Notes under the pieces: model-generated
The model's input: only the letters and a program-made list of their open reading frames with translations
What the model was told of the DNA's origin: nothing
Database searches by the model: none
Assembly: GCA_003220225.1 (NCBI GenBank)
Contig: QHRU01000053.1
Location: 1 to 57,008, forward strand
Reading direction: 5' to 3'
Source of the DNA: Candidatus Rokuibacteriota bacterium
GTDB lineage: Bacteria > Methylomirabilota > Methylomirabilia > Rokubacteriales > CSP1-6
DNA: 57,008 bases
Program-made: the position numbers and the translations under genes
Part shown: in pieces, positions 48,706-56,538 of the stretch
Layout: each line of letters opens with the position of its first letter
How positions within the stretch are numbered: the stretch's first letter is position 1

Positions 48706-50355
48706 ATGCCTCTCGACGACCTGGTGCTCGGACTCCAGCGTTTCGTCGACCGCCTGATCCGGCGCGCGCGCCGCGGGTGCGCGCCCACGGCCGGCCGCCG
48801 GCGGCTGCTCGTCGTGCAGATCGACGGGCTCTCGCGCGGCGTGCTCGAGCTGGCCCTGACGCAGGGCCGGATGCCGTTCCTGCGGCGGGTGATGGAGCGC
48901 GGGGGCTGGCGCCTGCACCCGATGTTCGTCGGGCTGCCGTCGTCCACGCCCGCGTTCCAGATGGCCGCGATGTACGGTGTACGTCCCGACATCCCCGGCT
49001 TCCACTACCACGAGAAGCGCCGTCGCGAGGACGTGTACTTCCCGCGCGCCGGCGACGCCGCGCGCGTGGAGCGCGCGCAGGCGGCGGGACGGCGCGGCAT
49101 CCTCGAGGGCGGCGCGAGTTACGGCTGCGTCTTCACCGGCGGCGCCGTCGACAACCTCTTCACGTTCGCGATCATGAAGCGGCCGACGGGCAGCGGGCTT
49201 CTGGCCGCGCTCTCCGCCCTCATCGTGCTGGCCTGGGTGGCGCTCAAGAGCACCGTGATCACCGCCGTCGAGCTGACGCGCGCCGTGCTGCGGCTCGTCG
49301 CGGATCCCGTCGGCGAGTGGCGGCGCGGCTGGAAGTGGCTGGCCATCAAGGTCGGCCTCTCGGTGTGGGTGCGCGAGCTGTTCACGCTGGCCGTCGCGCG
49401 CGACATCTACGCGGGCGCGCCCGCCATCTACGTCAACTACCTCGACTACGACGTCCTCTCGCACGCCTACGGGCCACGCCACGGCCGCGCCCTGCGCTCG
49501 CTGCGGCGCGTCGACGCCGCCATCAAGCAGATCTGGCGCGTCTGCCGGCGCGTGCCCGAGCACGGCTACGACCTCTACGTGCTGTCGGACCACGGGCAGG
49601 CGCTCTGCACGCCGTTCGCGCAGGTCGCAGGCGGCCGTCGGTTCGAGCGCGTCATCTTCGAGGACTTCTTCACGCCGCACGGGGCGAGGGCGGTCGGTCC
49701 CGAGCGTCCGGCCGGGCGCCATCACCTCGCCAGCGGCATCAAGGCCCTGCGCATGGGCCGCGCCCCCGGGTTCTTCCAGCGCTTCTTCAACTACATCGAG
49801 GAAGGCTTCCCGTGGGTGCTGGGCGAGGTGAAGGAGGCGCGCGAGCGCGACAACGTGCGCGTCATCTGCGCGGGCCCGAACGCGTTCATCTACTTCGTGG
49901 ACGACGCGGCGCCGCTGGCCATCGACCGGATCGAGAAGCGCTGGCCCGGGCTCGCCGAGGACCTCTCGCGGCATCCCGGGGTCGGCTACGTGTTCGCGCG
50001 CGGCGCCGATGCGCCCGTGTGTTTCTGGCGCGGCAAGCGCTACCGGCTCACCACCGGGGAGCCCGGCCCCTTCGCCGGCCGCGCCGACGCCGCCCTGGTC
50101 GTCTCGAGCATCGGCGACCTCATGGCGATGCCGAGCGCGGGCGACTTCGTCATCTACGGCATCGACGCCGCGCCCGGCCACGTCTCGTACATCGCGGAGG
50201 CGGGCGCCCACGCGGGGCCCTCGCCCGAAGAGCTGCACGCGTTCGTGGTGGCGCCGCCCGCCGCCCGGTTTCCAGAGCCGCTCAACCATCCGGTCCAGCT
50301 CTACCCGCACTTCGTGCGCTATCTCGAGGTCCCCGAGCGCGAGTCCGCGGCGTGA
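48706..50355 (+). CDS. Alkaline-phosphatase-superfamily hydrolase with internal membrane segment
   Basis: 549-residue phosphodiesterase/pyrophosphatase-fold protein. Metal and nucleophile residues: D40 in VQIDGLS, S80-T81 in LPSSTPAF, D247/D249 and H253 in NYLDYDVLSHAYG, D295-H296 in LSDHGQ. An insertion at about 160-230 contains one strong transmembrane helix (LLAALSALIVLAWVAL) and amphipathic helices. This suggests membrane attachment from within the catalytic domain. Probably cleaves phospholipid head groups or a lipid phosphate. It shares GTGA coupling with the EEP hydrolase. Confidence 0.85.
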   Translation: MPLDDLVLGLQRFVDRLIRRARRGCAPTAGRRRLLVVQIDGLSRGVLELALTQGRMPFLRRVMERGGWRLHPMFVGLPSSTPAFQMAAMYGVRPDIPGFHYHEKRRREDVYFPRAGDAARVERAQAAGRRGILEGGASYGCVFTGGAVDNLFTFAIMKRPTGSGLLAALSALIVLAWVALKSTVITAVELTRAVLRLVADPVGEWRRGWKWLAIKVGLSVWVRELFTLAVARDIYAGAPAIYVNYLDYDVLSHAYGPRHGRALRSLRRVDAAIKQIWRVCRRVPEHGYDLYVLSDHGQALCTPFAQVAGGRRFERVIFEDFFTPHGARAVGPERPAGRHHLASGIKALRMGRAPGFFQRFFNYIEEGFPWVLGEVKEARERDNVRVICAGPNAFIYFVDDAAPLAIDRIEKRWPGLAEDLSRHPGVGYVFARGADAPVCFWRGKRYRLTTGEPGPFAGRADAALVVSSIGDLMAMPSAGDFVIYGIDAAPGHVSYIAEAGAHAGPSPEELHAFVVAPPAARFPEPLNHPVQLYPHFVRYLEVPERESAA

Positions 50356-51110
50356 CGCCGATCACCATCGCCTCCTACAACATCCACCGCGGGGTCGGTC
50401 TGGACCGCCGCCGGGACCTCGACCGCATCGGCATCGTCATCGCGGAGATGAATCCCGACGTCGTGGGGCTGCAGGAGGTCATCCGCGAGGACGGCAACGT
50501 CATGTCGACGGCCGACCAGGCCGCGTACCTCGCGAGCAAGCTCGGCATGGAGCTGGTGATGGGCGAGACGCGCCCGCACGGCGCCGGCATCTACGGCAAC
50601 GCCGTGCTCACGCGGCTGCCCGTGGTCGGCTCCGTCCGCCACGACCTGAGCCACGGCCTGCGCGAGCCGCGCGGCTGCCTGCGCGTGGACGTGGCCGTCA
50701 ACGACGTCGTCCTGCACGTCTTCAACTGCCACTTCGGCCTCGCCTTCCGCGAGCGGCGCGCGCAGCTCGAGCTGCTGGCGGGCTTCATCCGCGCGGGCTC
50801 GTGCGCGGGACCGCGGGTGGTGATGGGCGACTTCAACGAGTGGCACCGCGGGCCCGTCACGCGCGGGCTCCGCCTCGAGTTCGCGTCGCCGATGCGGCGC
50901 ATGCGCCGCACGCACCCCGCCGTCTTCCCGCTCTTCCGGCTCGACCGCATCTACTGGGACGTGGAGCTCGAGGGCGAGGCCTTCCACGTCCACCGGAGCC
51001 GCCTCGCGCGCGTCGCCTCCGACCACCTCCCGGTGATGGTGCGGCTGCGCGTCCGCCGACGCGTCGCCACGCCGTACGTCACGGGCGACGCGCTTCCGCC
51101 GGCCGAGTAA
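50352..51110 (+). CDS. Endonuclease/exonuclease/phosphatase (EEP) family hydrolase
   Basis: 252-residue metal-dependent phosphodiesterase. Signature residues: ASYNIHRGVG, GLQEV (E42), MGDFNEWHRGP and SDHLPVMVRL. No signal peptide. Similar cytosolic EEP proteins sit beside phospholipid enzymes and CPBP proteins in many bacteria. Starts at GTG overlapping the AlkP-like gene. Could act on phospholipids, inositol phosphates or nucleic acid; the operon favours a lipid role. Confidence 0.92.
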   Translation: MTPITIASYNIHRGVGLDRRRDLDRIGIVIAEMNPDVVGLQEVIREDGNVMSTADQAAYLASKLGMELVMGETRPHGAGIYGNAVLTRLPVVGSVRHDLSHGLREPRGCLRVDVAVNDVVLHVFNCHFGLAFRERRAQLELLAGFIRAGSCAGPRVVMGDFNEWHRGPVTRGLRLEFASPMRRMRRTHPAVFPLFRLDRIYWDVELEGEAFHVHRSRLARVASDHLPVMVRLRVRRRVATPYVTGDALPPAE

Positions 51111-51113
51111 CGC

Positions 51114-52571
51114 CTGGACGCGCTGCCGCCGCTCCCCGAGGCCTCCGAGGCGATCGTCGCGCCGCCGCGGCCGCGCCGCTGGCCGGGCGCGCTCGTCACC
51201 GGCGCCGCCGCCTGCCTGCTGCTGGCGTTCGTGGCGCTCGCCTTGCGCGTGCACCTCGGCGGCAGCCGGCTCGACAGCATCGACGACCCGGCGCGCGCGC
51301 TGGCGCTGATCGTCGAGCGCACGATGGACCTCCAGGACGCGCTGGAGCGCGCCGCGCCGTGGGAGCGGCGCTTCTACGAGCTGACGGTGAGCGACGGCCG
51401 CAACGAGCTGGAGGAGGCGATCGCGTGGTACGAGGAGGTCGCCGACGCCGTGCCCGGCGAGCCCGGCGTGCAGGTGCGGCTCGCCGTGCTGTACGGCGAG
51501 CGCGGACGCATCGACGAGGTGCTGGAGACGGTCGATCGCTGGCGCGCCCGCGGCGACGTCGCCTGGGCCGACGTGCTGGCGGCGGCGTATCTCGACGCGC
51601 CGCTCGACGGCAAGCTCGCGCGGCTGCGCGCGACCGCCACGCGGATGGTCGAGCCCGGCTGGTTCCGCGATCGGCTCCTGCTGCGTCTCGCCGACCGCGC
51701 CGGCGACTCGGCCGCTCGCGAGGCGATCCTGGCGGCGGCCCGCGCGCGCACGGCGCCGCTCCTGCGCCGCGTACGCGCGCTGACGGCCACCGAGGTGATC
51801 GCCCTCGGCCTCGGTCTCGCCGGCCTCGTCTTCGTCCTGCGCGGCCGGCCGGTGCGTGTGGATTCGGCGCTGGTGCCGCCGCCGTGGCGCGCGCGCGATG
51901 GCCTCGAGGTGCTCGTGCGCGGCGCCGGCGCCGGCGTGCTCGTGTTGATGATCGTCTATGCGCTGGGCCGATGGCGCGGCCCGAGCGATCCGCTGCTCGG
52001 CGCCCTCAGCATGCCGATGATGTACGTGCCGCTGCTCTGGCTCGCCCGGCGGCGCCTGTTCGCGCCGGCAGGGGTCGGGCTCGCGCGCGGCCTGGGCTGG
52101 CTCCCGGCGCCCGGGGGGCGGCGCGCGCTGATCTGGACGACGGCGCTGCTCGTGGGCGCGGGCACCGCGACGGATCTCGCGCTCGGGCTGCTGAGCGAGG
52201 CGACGAACATCTCGGCCCACTGGACCGAATGGTTCGACGAGGAGCTCGCGTGGGGGAGCCCGGTGGTGGCCGGGGTGAGCCTGCTCGGCACGGTCGTCTT
52301 CGCGCCGGTGTTCGAGGAGTTCGTGTTTCGCGGCCTGCTCTACGCCACGCTGCGCCGGCGGCTGGCGTGGCCGATCGCGGCGACGCTGAGCGCGGCCATC
52401 TTCGCGATCGCCCACGGCTACGGCGCCGCCGGCTTCGGCAGCGTGTTCCTGAGCGGGCTCCTGTGGGCGATCGCCTACGAGCGTACGGGCAGCCTGCTGC
52501 CGAACACGGTGGCGCACATCGCCAACAACGTGGCCGCCGCGCTCGGCGTGCTGCTCTTGCTGCGCGGCTGA
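51114..52571 (+). CDS. CPBP-family intramembrane protease with long N-terminal domain, CUG start
   Basis: 485-residue membrane protein. Residues 25-45 are a first transmembrane helix (GALVTGAAACLLLAFVALAL). A soluble, helical, TPR-like region follows to about 225. The last 260 residues form the CPBP (Abi) domain with EEFVFR (401-406), H434 in FAIAHGYG and H468 in VAHIANN. Translation must start at CTG 51114 (4 nt after the EEP stop) to include the Pro-rich N-terminus and whole first helix; the first GTG (51231) falls inside the helix. Related to Rce1-type proteases that act on membrane or lipidated proteins. Confidence 0.87.
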   Translation: MDALPPLPEASEAIVAPPRPRRWPGALVTGAAACLLLAFVALALRVHLGGSRLDSIDDPARALALIVERTMDLQDALERAAPWERRFYELTVSDGRNELEEAIAWYEEVADAVPGEPGVQVRLAVLYGERGRIDEVLETVDRWRARGDVAWADVLAAAYLDAPLDGKLARLRATATRMVEPGWFRDRLLLRLADRAGDSAAREAILAAARARTAPLLRRVRALTATEVIALGLGLAGLVFVLRGRPVRVDSALVPPPWRARDGLEVLVRGAGAGVLVLMIVYALGRWRGPSDPLLGALSMPMMYVPLLWLARRRLFAPAGVGLARGLGWLPAPGGRRALIWTTALLVGAGTATDLALGLLSEATNISAHWTEWFDEELAWGSPVVAGVSLLGTVVFAPVFEEFVFRGLLYATLRRRLAWPIAATLSAAIFAIAHGYGAAGFGSVFLSGLLWAIAYERTGSLLPNTVAHIANNVAAALGVLLLLRG

Positions 52572-52573
52572 CG

Positions 52574-52849
52574 CTACTGGAACTTCGCCTGCACCTTCAG
52601 CCGCGTGGCCTCCGACTTGGCTTCCAGGTCGACGGAGCGCAGCGTGCCGTCGGGCGCCTCCATCAAGAGGTTGTTGTTCGAGAAGCCGATGATCTTGCCC
52701 CACGCCTTTGGGATCGTCACCATGGACCTCGGCTCCTGTGCCTCGGCCGAGGATATCGAGACGCGCTCGATCCACGGGTGGGCGGCCAGGGCCACGAGGG
52801 CCACCGCGATGACCGTCAGCACGACCTTCACGTACGCGTCGATCTTCAT
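52574..52849 (-). CDS. Small exported protein of unknown function
   Basis: 91-residue protein. An N-terminal signal or anchor (YVKVVLTVIAVALVALAAHP) precedes a short beta-rich domain, VTIPKAWGKIIGFSNNNLLM. The AGGAGG site before ATG 52849 is strong. Convergent with the CPBP gene, with 2 nt between stops. Confidence 0.75.
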   Translation of the reverse strand: MKIDAYVKVVLTVIAVALVALAAHPWIERVSISSAEAQEPRSMVTIPKAWGKIIGFSNNNLLMEAPDGTLRSVDLEAKSEATRLKVQAKFQ

Positions 52850-52866
52850 ACGACCTCCTGTCTGTT

Positions 52867-52889
52867 TGGGGGCCATTTCGGGGCCCCCA
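52867..52889 (-). terminator. Hairpin after amidase gene, copy 2 of a dispersed 23-nt repeat
   Basis: Starts 5 nt after the amidase TGA and is identical, base for base in the sense direction, to 39071-39093. Arms GGGGGCC and GGCCCCC enclose CCGAAAT. It also precedes the ribosome site of the small exported protein gene. Confidence 0.75.
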
Positions 52890-52894
52890 ATATG

Positions 52895-54133
52895 TCAGAC
52901 ACGGCCCGCGAGGTCGAGGACGGCGAGGAAGAGCGTGGCGGCGCCGTGCTCGATGTCGTCCATCGGCGTGAACTCTTCCTCGCAGTGGCTGCGGCCGCCG
53001 CGGGACGGCACGAAGATCATGCCCGCGGGGCCGATCGCCGCCATGTACTGCGCGTCGTGGCCGGCGCCGGACAGGATGTGCCGCCAGCGCGCGCCCGCGG
53101 CGTTCGCCGCCCGCTCGATGGCGGCCACGACATCGTGGGCGAACGGCGTGTAGGGCACGCGCCAGTAGTGCTCCAGCTCATAGCGGACGCCCTCGCGCTC
53201 GCACGCCACCTCGACCACGGCGTCGAGGCAGCGACGCGCCACCTCCAGCGTCTCGTCGCGCGGGTCGCGCATGTCGATCGACATCGTGACCTTGCCGGGG
53301 ATCGCGTTGACGATGTTGGGGTGCACGACGAGGTTGCCCACCGTCGTCACGAGATCGCCGCCGAGCTCCGTCGCGATCGTGCGCGCGCCGGTCACGACCT
53401 CCGCCGCCGCCACCAGCGCGTCGTGGCGGATGCGCATCGGCGTCGGCCCCGCGTGGTCCTGCACGCCGTGGATCGTGAGGCGCGCCCACGAGATGGCGAC
53501 GATGCCGTCCACGACGCCGACGGACAGGCCCGCTTCCTCCAGGAGCGGCCCCTGCTCGATGTGCAGCTCGAGGTAGGCGCGGAAGGGGCGGGGAACACAG
53601 GGCTCGGATCCCAGGTAGCCGATGCGCTCCAGCTCGTCCACCAGCCGGATGCCGTCCTTGTCGCGCGCGTTGTAGGCGTCCTCGAGCGCGATCTTGCCGG
53701 CCATCACGCCGCTGGCGATCATCGCGGGCTGGAAGCGCGCGCCCTCCTCGCTGGTGAAGATCGCCAGGGTCACCGGATGGCGCGTGCGGATCTTCTGCGC
53801 GTTCAGCGCGCGGATCGTCTCGAGCCCGCAGAGCACGCCGAGCTGGCCGTCGTACTTGCCCCCGGTCGGCACCGAATCCACGTGCGAGCCCATCATGACC
53901 GGCGGCAGCGCCTGGCTCCCCGCGCGCTCGCCGAAGATGTTGCCCATCTGGTCCACCGTCACGCGCAGGCCCGCCTCGCGCATCCAGCGGACCATGAGGT
54001 CGCGCCCGCGCTTGTCCTCGTCGGTCAGTGCGAGCCGGGTGAGACCGCCCCGCGGCGTCTCGCCGATCCGGCCGAGCTCGTCGATGGATTGCTCGAGGCG
54101 CTTGCGGTCGATGTTCGCCAGGTGTGAGGACAT
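52895..54133 (-). CDS. Zn-dependent amidase (N-carbamoyl-L-amino-acid hydrolase / allantoate amidohydrolase type)
   Basis: 412-residue M20-family amidase. Metal residues in MMGSHVDSV, KYDGQLGVL, FTSEEGARF, ELHIEQGP and the C-terminal MIFVPSRGGRSHCEEE. Dimerisation part contains VQDHAGPTPM. The enzyme removes a carbamoyl or allantoate ureido group. ATG 54133 is chosen, with TATAGA 10 nt upstream; an in-frame start 13 codons earlier would cross that element. It may work with the isochorismatase-family and PuuE-like proteins in amide catabolism, though they are not linked. Confidence 0.93.
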   Translation of the reverse strand: MSSHLANIDRKRLEQSIDELGRIGETPRGGLTRLALTDEDKRGRDLMVRWMREAGLRVTVDQMGNIFGERAGSQALPPVMMGSHVDSVPTGGKYDGQLGVLCGLETIRALNAQKIRTRHPVTLAIFTSEEGARFQPAMIASGVMAGKIALEDAYNARDKDGIRLVDELERIGYLGSEPCVPRPFRAYLELHIEQGPLLEEAGLSVGVVDGIVAISWARLTIHGVQDHAGPTPMRIRHDALVAAAEVVTGARTIATELGGDLVTTVGNLVVHPNIVNAIPGKVTMSIDMRDPRDETLEVARRCLDAVVEVACEREGVRYELEHYWRVPYTPFAHDVVAAIERAANAAGARWRHILSGAGHDAQYMAAIGPAGMIFVPSRGGRSHCEEEFTPMDDIEHGAATLFLAVLDLAGRV

Positions 54134-54178
54134 GGCCCCTAACTCTATAACGTCGTTGACCCAAGCCGCCACGCCACC

Positions 54179-54184
54179 TATCCT
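54179..54184 (+). promoter_or_regulatory. -10 box TATCCT
   Basis: Ends 6 nt before GTG 54191; no ribosome site lies between. Same hexamer as in front of the selenoprotein candidate. The divergent amidase start lies 57 bp away. Confidence 0.45.
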
Positions 54185-54190
54185 CGACGG

Positions 54191-54685
54191 GTGAGTGTGC
54201 GGGAAGCCATTCGTGCGGTGGCCGGCGTCGCCGCCGCCCTGCTCCTGTGCGCTCCCACCTGGGCCTTTGCGCAGAAGCCGCGGGCCGAATTACCCACCTA
54301 TGAGCTCGGCGAGCAGTGGTTCCGCAGCGACGGCGTCTTCGAGCTCACGCGCATCGAGGCCGATCGGTACGTCTTCACGGCGCCCAACAACCGCGAGCTG
54401 CACCTGGCCAAGGATCTCGTGTGGCTCCGGGTCTACGTGAGCGGCTACTGGGTCGAGATCGAGCAGCAAGCGGTGCTGAAATGGCCGCTCGAGGTCGGCA
54501 AGTGGGGCGTGTCGAACGTGAAGTGGCGGTGGCACGGCTTTCCCACCGGTAGTCCCGCGCGCGTGCAGTGGGAGGTGAAGGCGTACGAGGACGTGAGGGT
54601 CGGCGGCAAGACCTACAAGGCCTTCCGCGTCGACTGGGAGGTCCGTCATCAGTTCGGTCCCTGCGCCAACGTCGGCAAGCGGTGA
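54191..54685 (+). CDS. Exported protein of unknown function upstream of adenylate cyclase
   Basis: 164-residue protein with a signal peptide (residues 1-28, ending AFAQK). The mature part is beta-rich: LGEQWFRSDGVFELTRIEAD, RELHLAKDLVWLRVYVSG and EVKAYEDVRVGGKTYKAFRV. One Cys near the C-terminus. I do not recognise the family. GTG start. Its stop overlaps the cyclase start (GGTGA), and periplasmic location makes it a candidate ligand-binding partner for the CHASE2 sensor. Confidence 0.78.
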   Translation: MSVREAIRAVAGVAAALLLCAPTWAFAQKPRAELPTYELGEQWFRSDGVFELTRIEADRYVFTAPNNRELHLAKDLVWLRVYVSGYWVEIEQQAVLKWPLEVGKWGVSNVKWRWHGFPTGSPARVQWEVKAYEDVRVGGKTYKAFRVDWEVRHQFGPCANVGKR

Positions 54686-56538
54686 GCTGGTGGCGCGCGC
54701 GCCGTGCCCGTCTGCTGCAGCTCTGGGCGGTCGGTCTCGTCTCGAGCGTGCTCGTCACCGCCGCCTCCGCCCTCGGCTACCTGGAAGGGTGGCAGGCGCG
54801 CGGCCTCGACCTCCTCCTGCGCCTGCAGGGGCACCGCACGCCGTATGACGTCGTCGTCGTTGCGATCGACGAGGCGGCCTTCGAGGGCCTCGGCCGGCGC
54901 CAGCCGATCCCGCGCGACTACCTCGCGCGGGTGATCCGCGGGCTGCAGCGCAGCGGCGTCGCCGCCGTCGGGCTCGACGTCACGCTGGGCACGCCGACCA
55001 CGCCGGCCGACGATGCCGCGCTGGCGCGCGCGATCCGCGATTTCAGCGAAGACGGCGTGAGCCGCGTCGTCGTGGCGGGACCACTCGGCGCCGTCGGGGG
55101 CCCGCTCGGCGCCCGCGCGCTGGGCCGCGCGGTCGTCACCGGCTCGCCGCAGATGCCGGTCGACGACGACGGGTTCATCCGCCACGTGGCGCCGGTCGTG
55201 CCGGCTCGCGACGGGGTCGTGGCCGCGCTGGGTGTCGCGGTGGCCGCGCGCGTCGGCGGCGCCGATCCGATGACGCTGCTGGCGGCGGTGCGCACGGGCG
55301 GCACGGTGCCGATCCCGAAGACGCGCGCGGGCGGGACGATGGAGGCACCAGCGCCGGTGGCCGTGCGGGCAGGCGACCTGTGGCCGATCAATTACGTCGG
55401 CCCGGCGCGAAGCTTTCTGACCGTCCCCTCGGACGTCGTGGCCGCGCTCGCCGAGCCCGATGCCGAGATCGCCGCCGACAACCCGCTGCGCGGGCGCATC
55501 GCGATGCTGGGCGGCGCCTTTCAGGACAGCCGCGATTTCTACCAGACGCCGCACGGCCTCATGGCCGGCATCGAGGTCCACGCCAACGTCATCCACATGC
55601 TCACCACGCGGCGGTTCATCCAGCCTTCTAGCTGGGTCCTCGGGTTCGGCGTGAGCGCGTTGGTGGTGCTGGGCGCGAGCCTGGTGCTGCTTGCGATGAA
55701 GCCGGTGAGGGGCACGCTCGTGTGCGCGGTCGGCGGCCTCGTCGTCGGCGTGCCTGCGGCGTGGCTGGCCTTCGACCGCGGTGGCTACTGGATCGACTTC
55801 TTGCTGCCCGTGCTCGCCACGTGCGTCATGGGCTTCTTCACCGACTTCTTGGCGCGGCGGCGCATGCGCGACCAGTTCAGCCGATATCTCTCGAAGGACC
55901 TCCTGGCGCGCGTGATCGACGACGCGTCGAGCCTGCGCGGCGAGCGCCGCGTGGTGTCGGTGCTCTTCTCCGACCTGCGCGGTTACACGACGCTGTCGGA
56001 GGCGATGACGCCGGAGGCGATCACGGCGCACCTCAACGAGTACTTCGACGCGATGACGACCGCCATCTTCGCGCATCAGGGGATGATCAACGACTTCATC
56101 GGCGACGCCGTGATGGCCGTGTTCAACGTGCTCATCGCCGATCCGGAGCACGCCCTGCACGCCGTGCAGGCGGCGGCGGCGATGGACCGGGCCCTCACCG
56201 ACCTCAACCAGCGCTGGACGGCGCGCGGGCTGCCGCTGCTCCACATGGGCATCGGCATCCACACGGGCTCCGTCTTCGCCGGCAACGTCGGCGGCCACGA
56301 CAAGATCAGCGGCCGCGACAAGATCAAGTACACGGTGATCGGCGATCCGGTGAACGTCGCCGCGCGGGTGGAGGGATTGAACAAGGAGCTCGGAACGACG
56401 ATTCTGATCACCGCGGAGACGTACGCCGTCGTCGGCGACCGCGTGCGGGCGAAGGACCGCGGGCCGATGCACGTGAAGGGGCGCGTCGAGGAAGTGCGCG
56501 TGTACGAGGTGCTGTCCGTCGAGGGAGGCGTCCGATGA
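54682..56538 (+). CDS. CHASE2-domain class III adenylate/guanylate cyclase
   Basis: 618-residue membrane receptor cyclase. Helix at 11-31, extracytoplasmic CHASE2 domain (about 35-310: FDLLLRLQG-like start, VVVVAIDEAAF, INYVGP, VHANVIHMLTT), then three helices (about 317-389). The cytoplasmic cyclase catalytic domain is about 425-605. Metal aspartates D431 (FSDLRGYTT) and D475 (FIGDAVMAVF), purine-site D555 near TVIGDPVN and transition-state R562 are present, so it should be active. K549 favours ATP. GTG start coupled to the exported protein; ATGA overlap with FecR. Confidence 0.94.
   Translation: MSWWRARRARLLQLWAVGLVSSVLVTAASALGYLEGWQARGLDLLLRLQGHRTPYDVVVVAIDEAAFEGLGRRQPIPRDYLARVIRGLQRSGVAAVGLDVTLGTPTTPADDAALARAIRDFSEDGVSRVVVAGPLGAVGGPLGARALGRAVVTGSPQMPVDDDGFIRHVAPVVPARDGVVAALGVAVAARVGGADPMTLLAAVRTGGTVPIPKTRAGGTMEAPAPVAVRAGDLWPINYVGPARSFLTVPSDVVAALAEPDAEIAADNPLRGRIAMLGGAFQDSRDFYQTPHGLMAGIEVHANVIHMLTTRRFIQPSSWVLGFGVSALVVLGASLVLLAMKPVRGTLVCAVGGLVVGVPAAWLAFDRGGYWIDFLLPVLATCVMGFFTDFLARRRMRDQFSRYLSKDLLARVIDDASSLRGERRVVSVLFSDLRGYTTLSEAMTPEAITAHLNEYFDAMTTAIFAHQGMINDFIGDAVMAVFNVLIADPEHALHAVQAAAAMDRALTDLNQRWTARGLPLLHMGIGIHTGSVFAGNVGGHDKISGRDKIKYTVIGDPVNVAARVEGLNKELGTTILITAETYAVVGDRVRAKDRGPMHVKGRVEEVRVYEVLSVEGGVR

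Noticed and set aside
50009-54127. Open frame of over 1300 codons spanning several genes
   Set aside because: Arg/Pro/Ala-rich, no recognisable domain, crosses genes on both strands; typical off-frame reading of a GC-rich genome.
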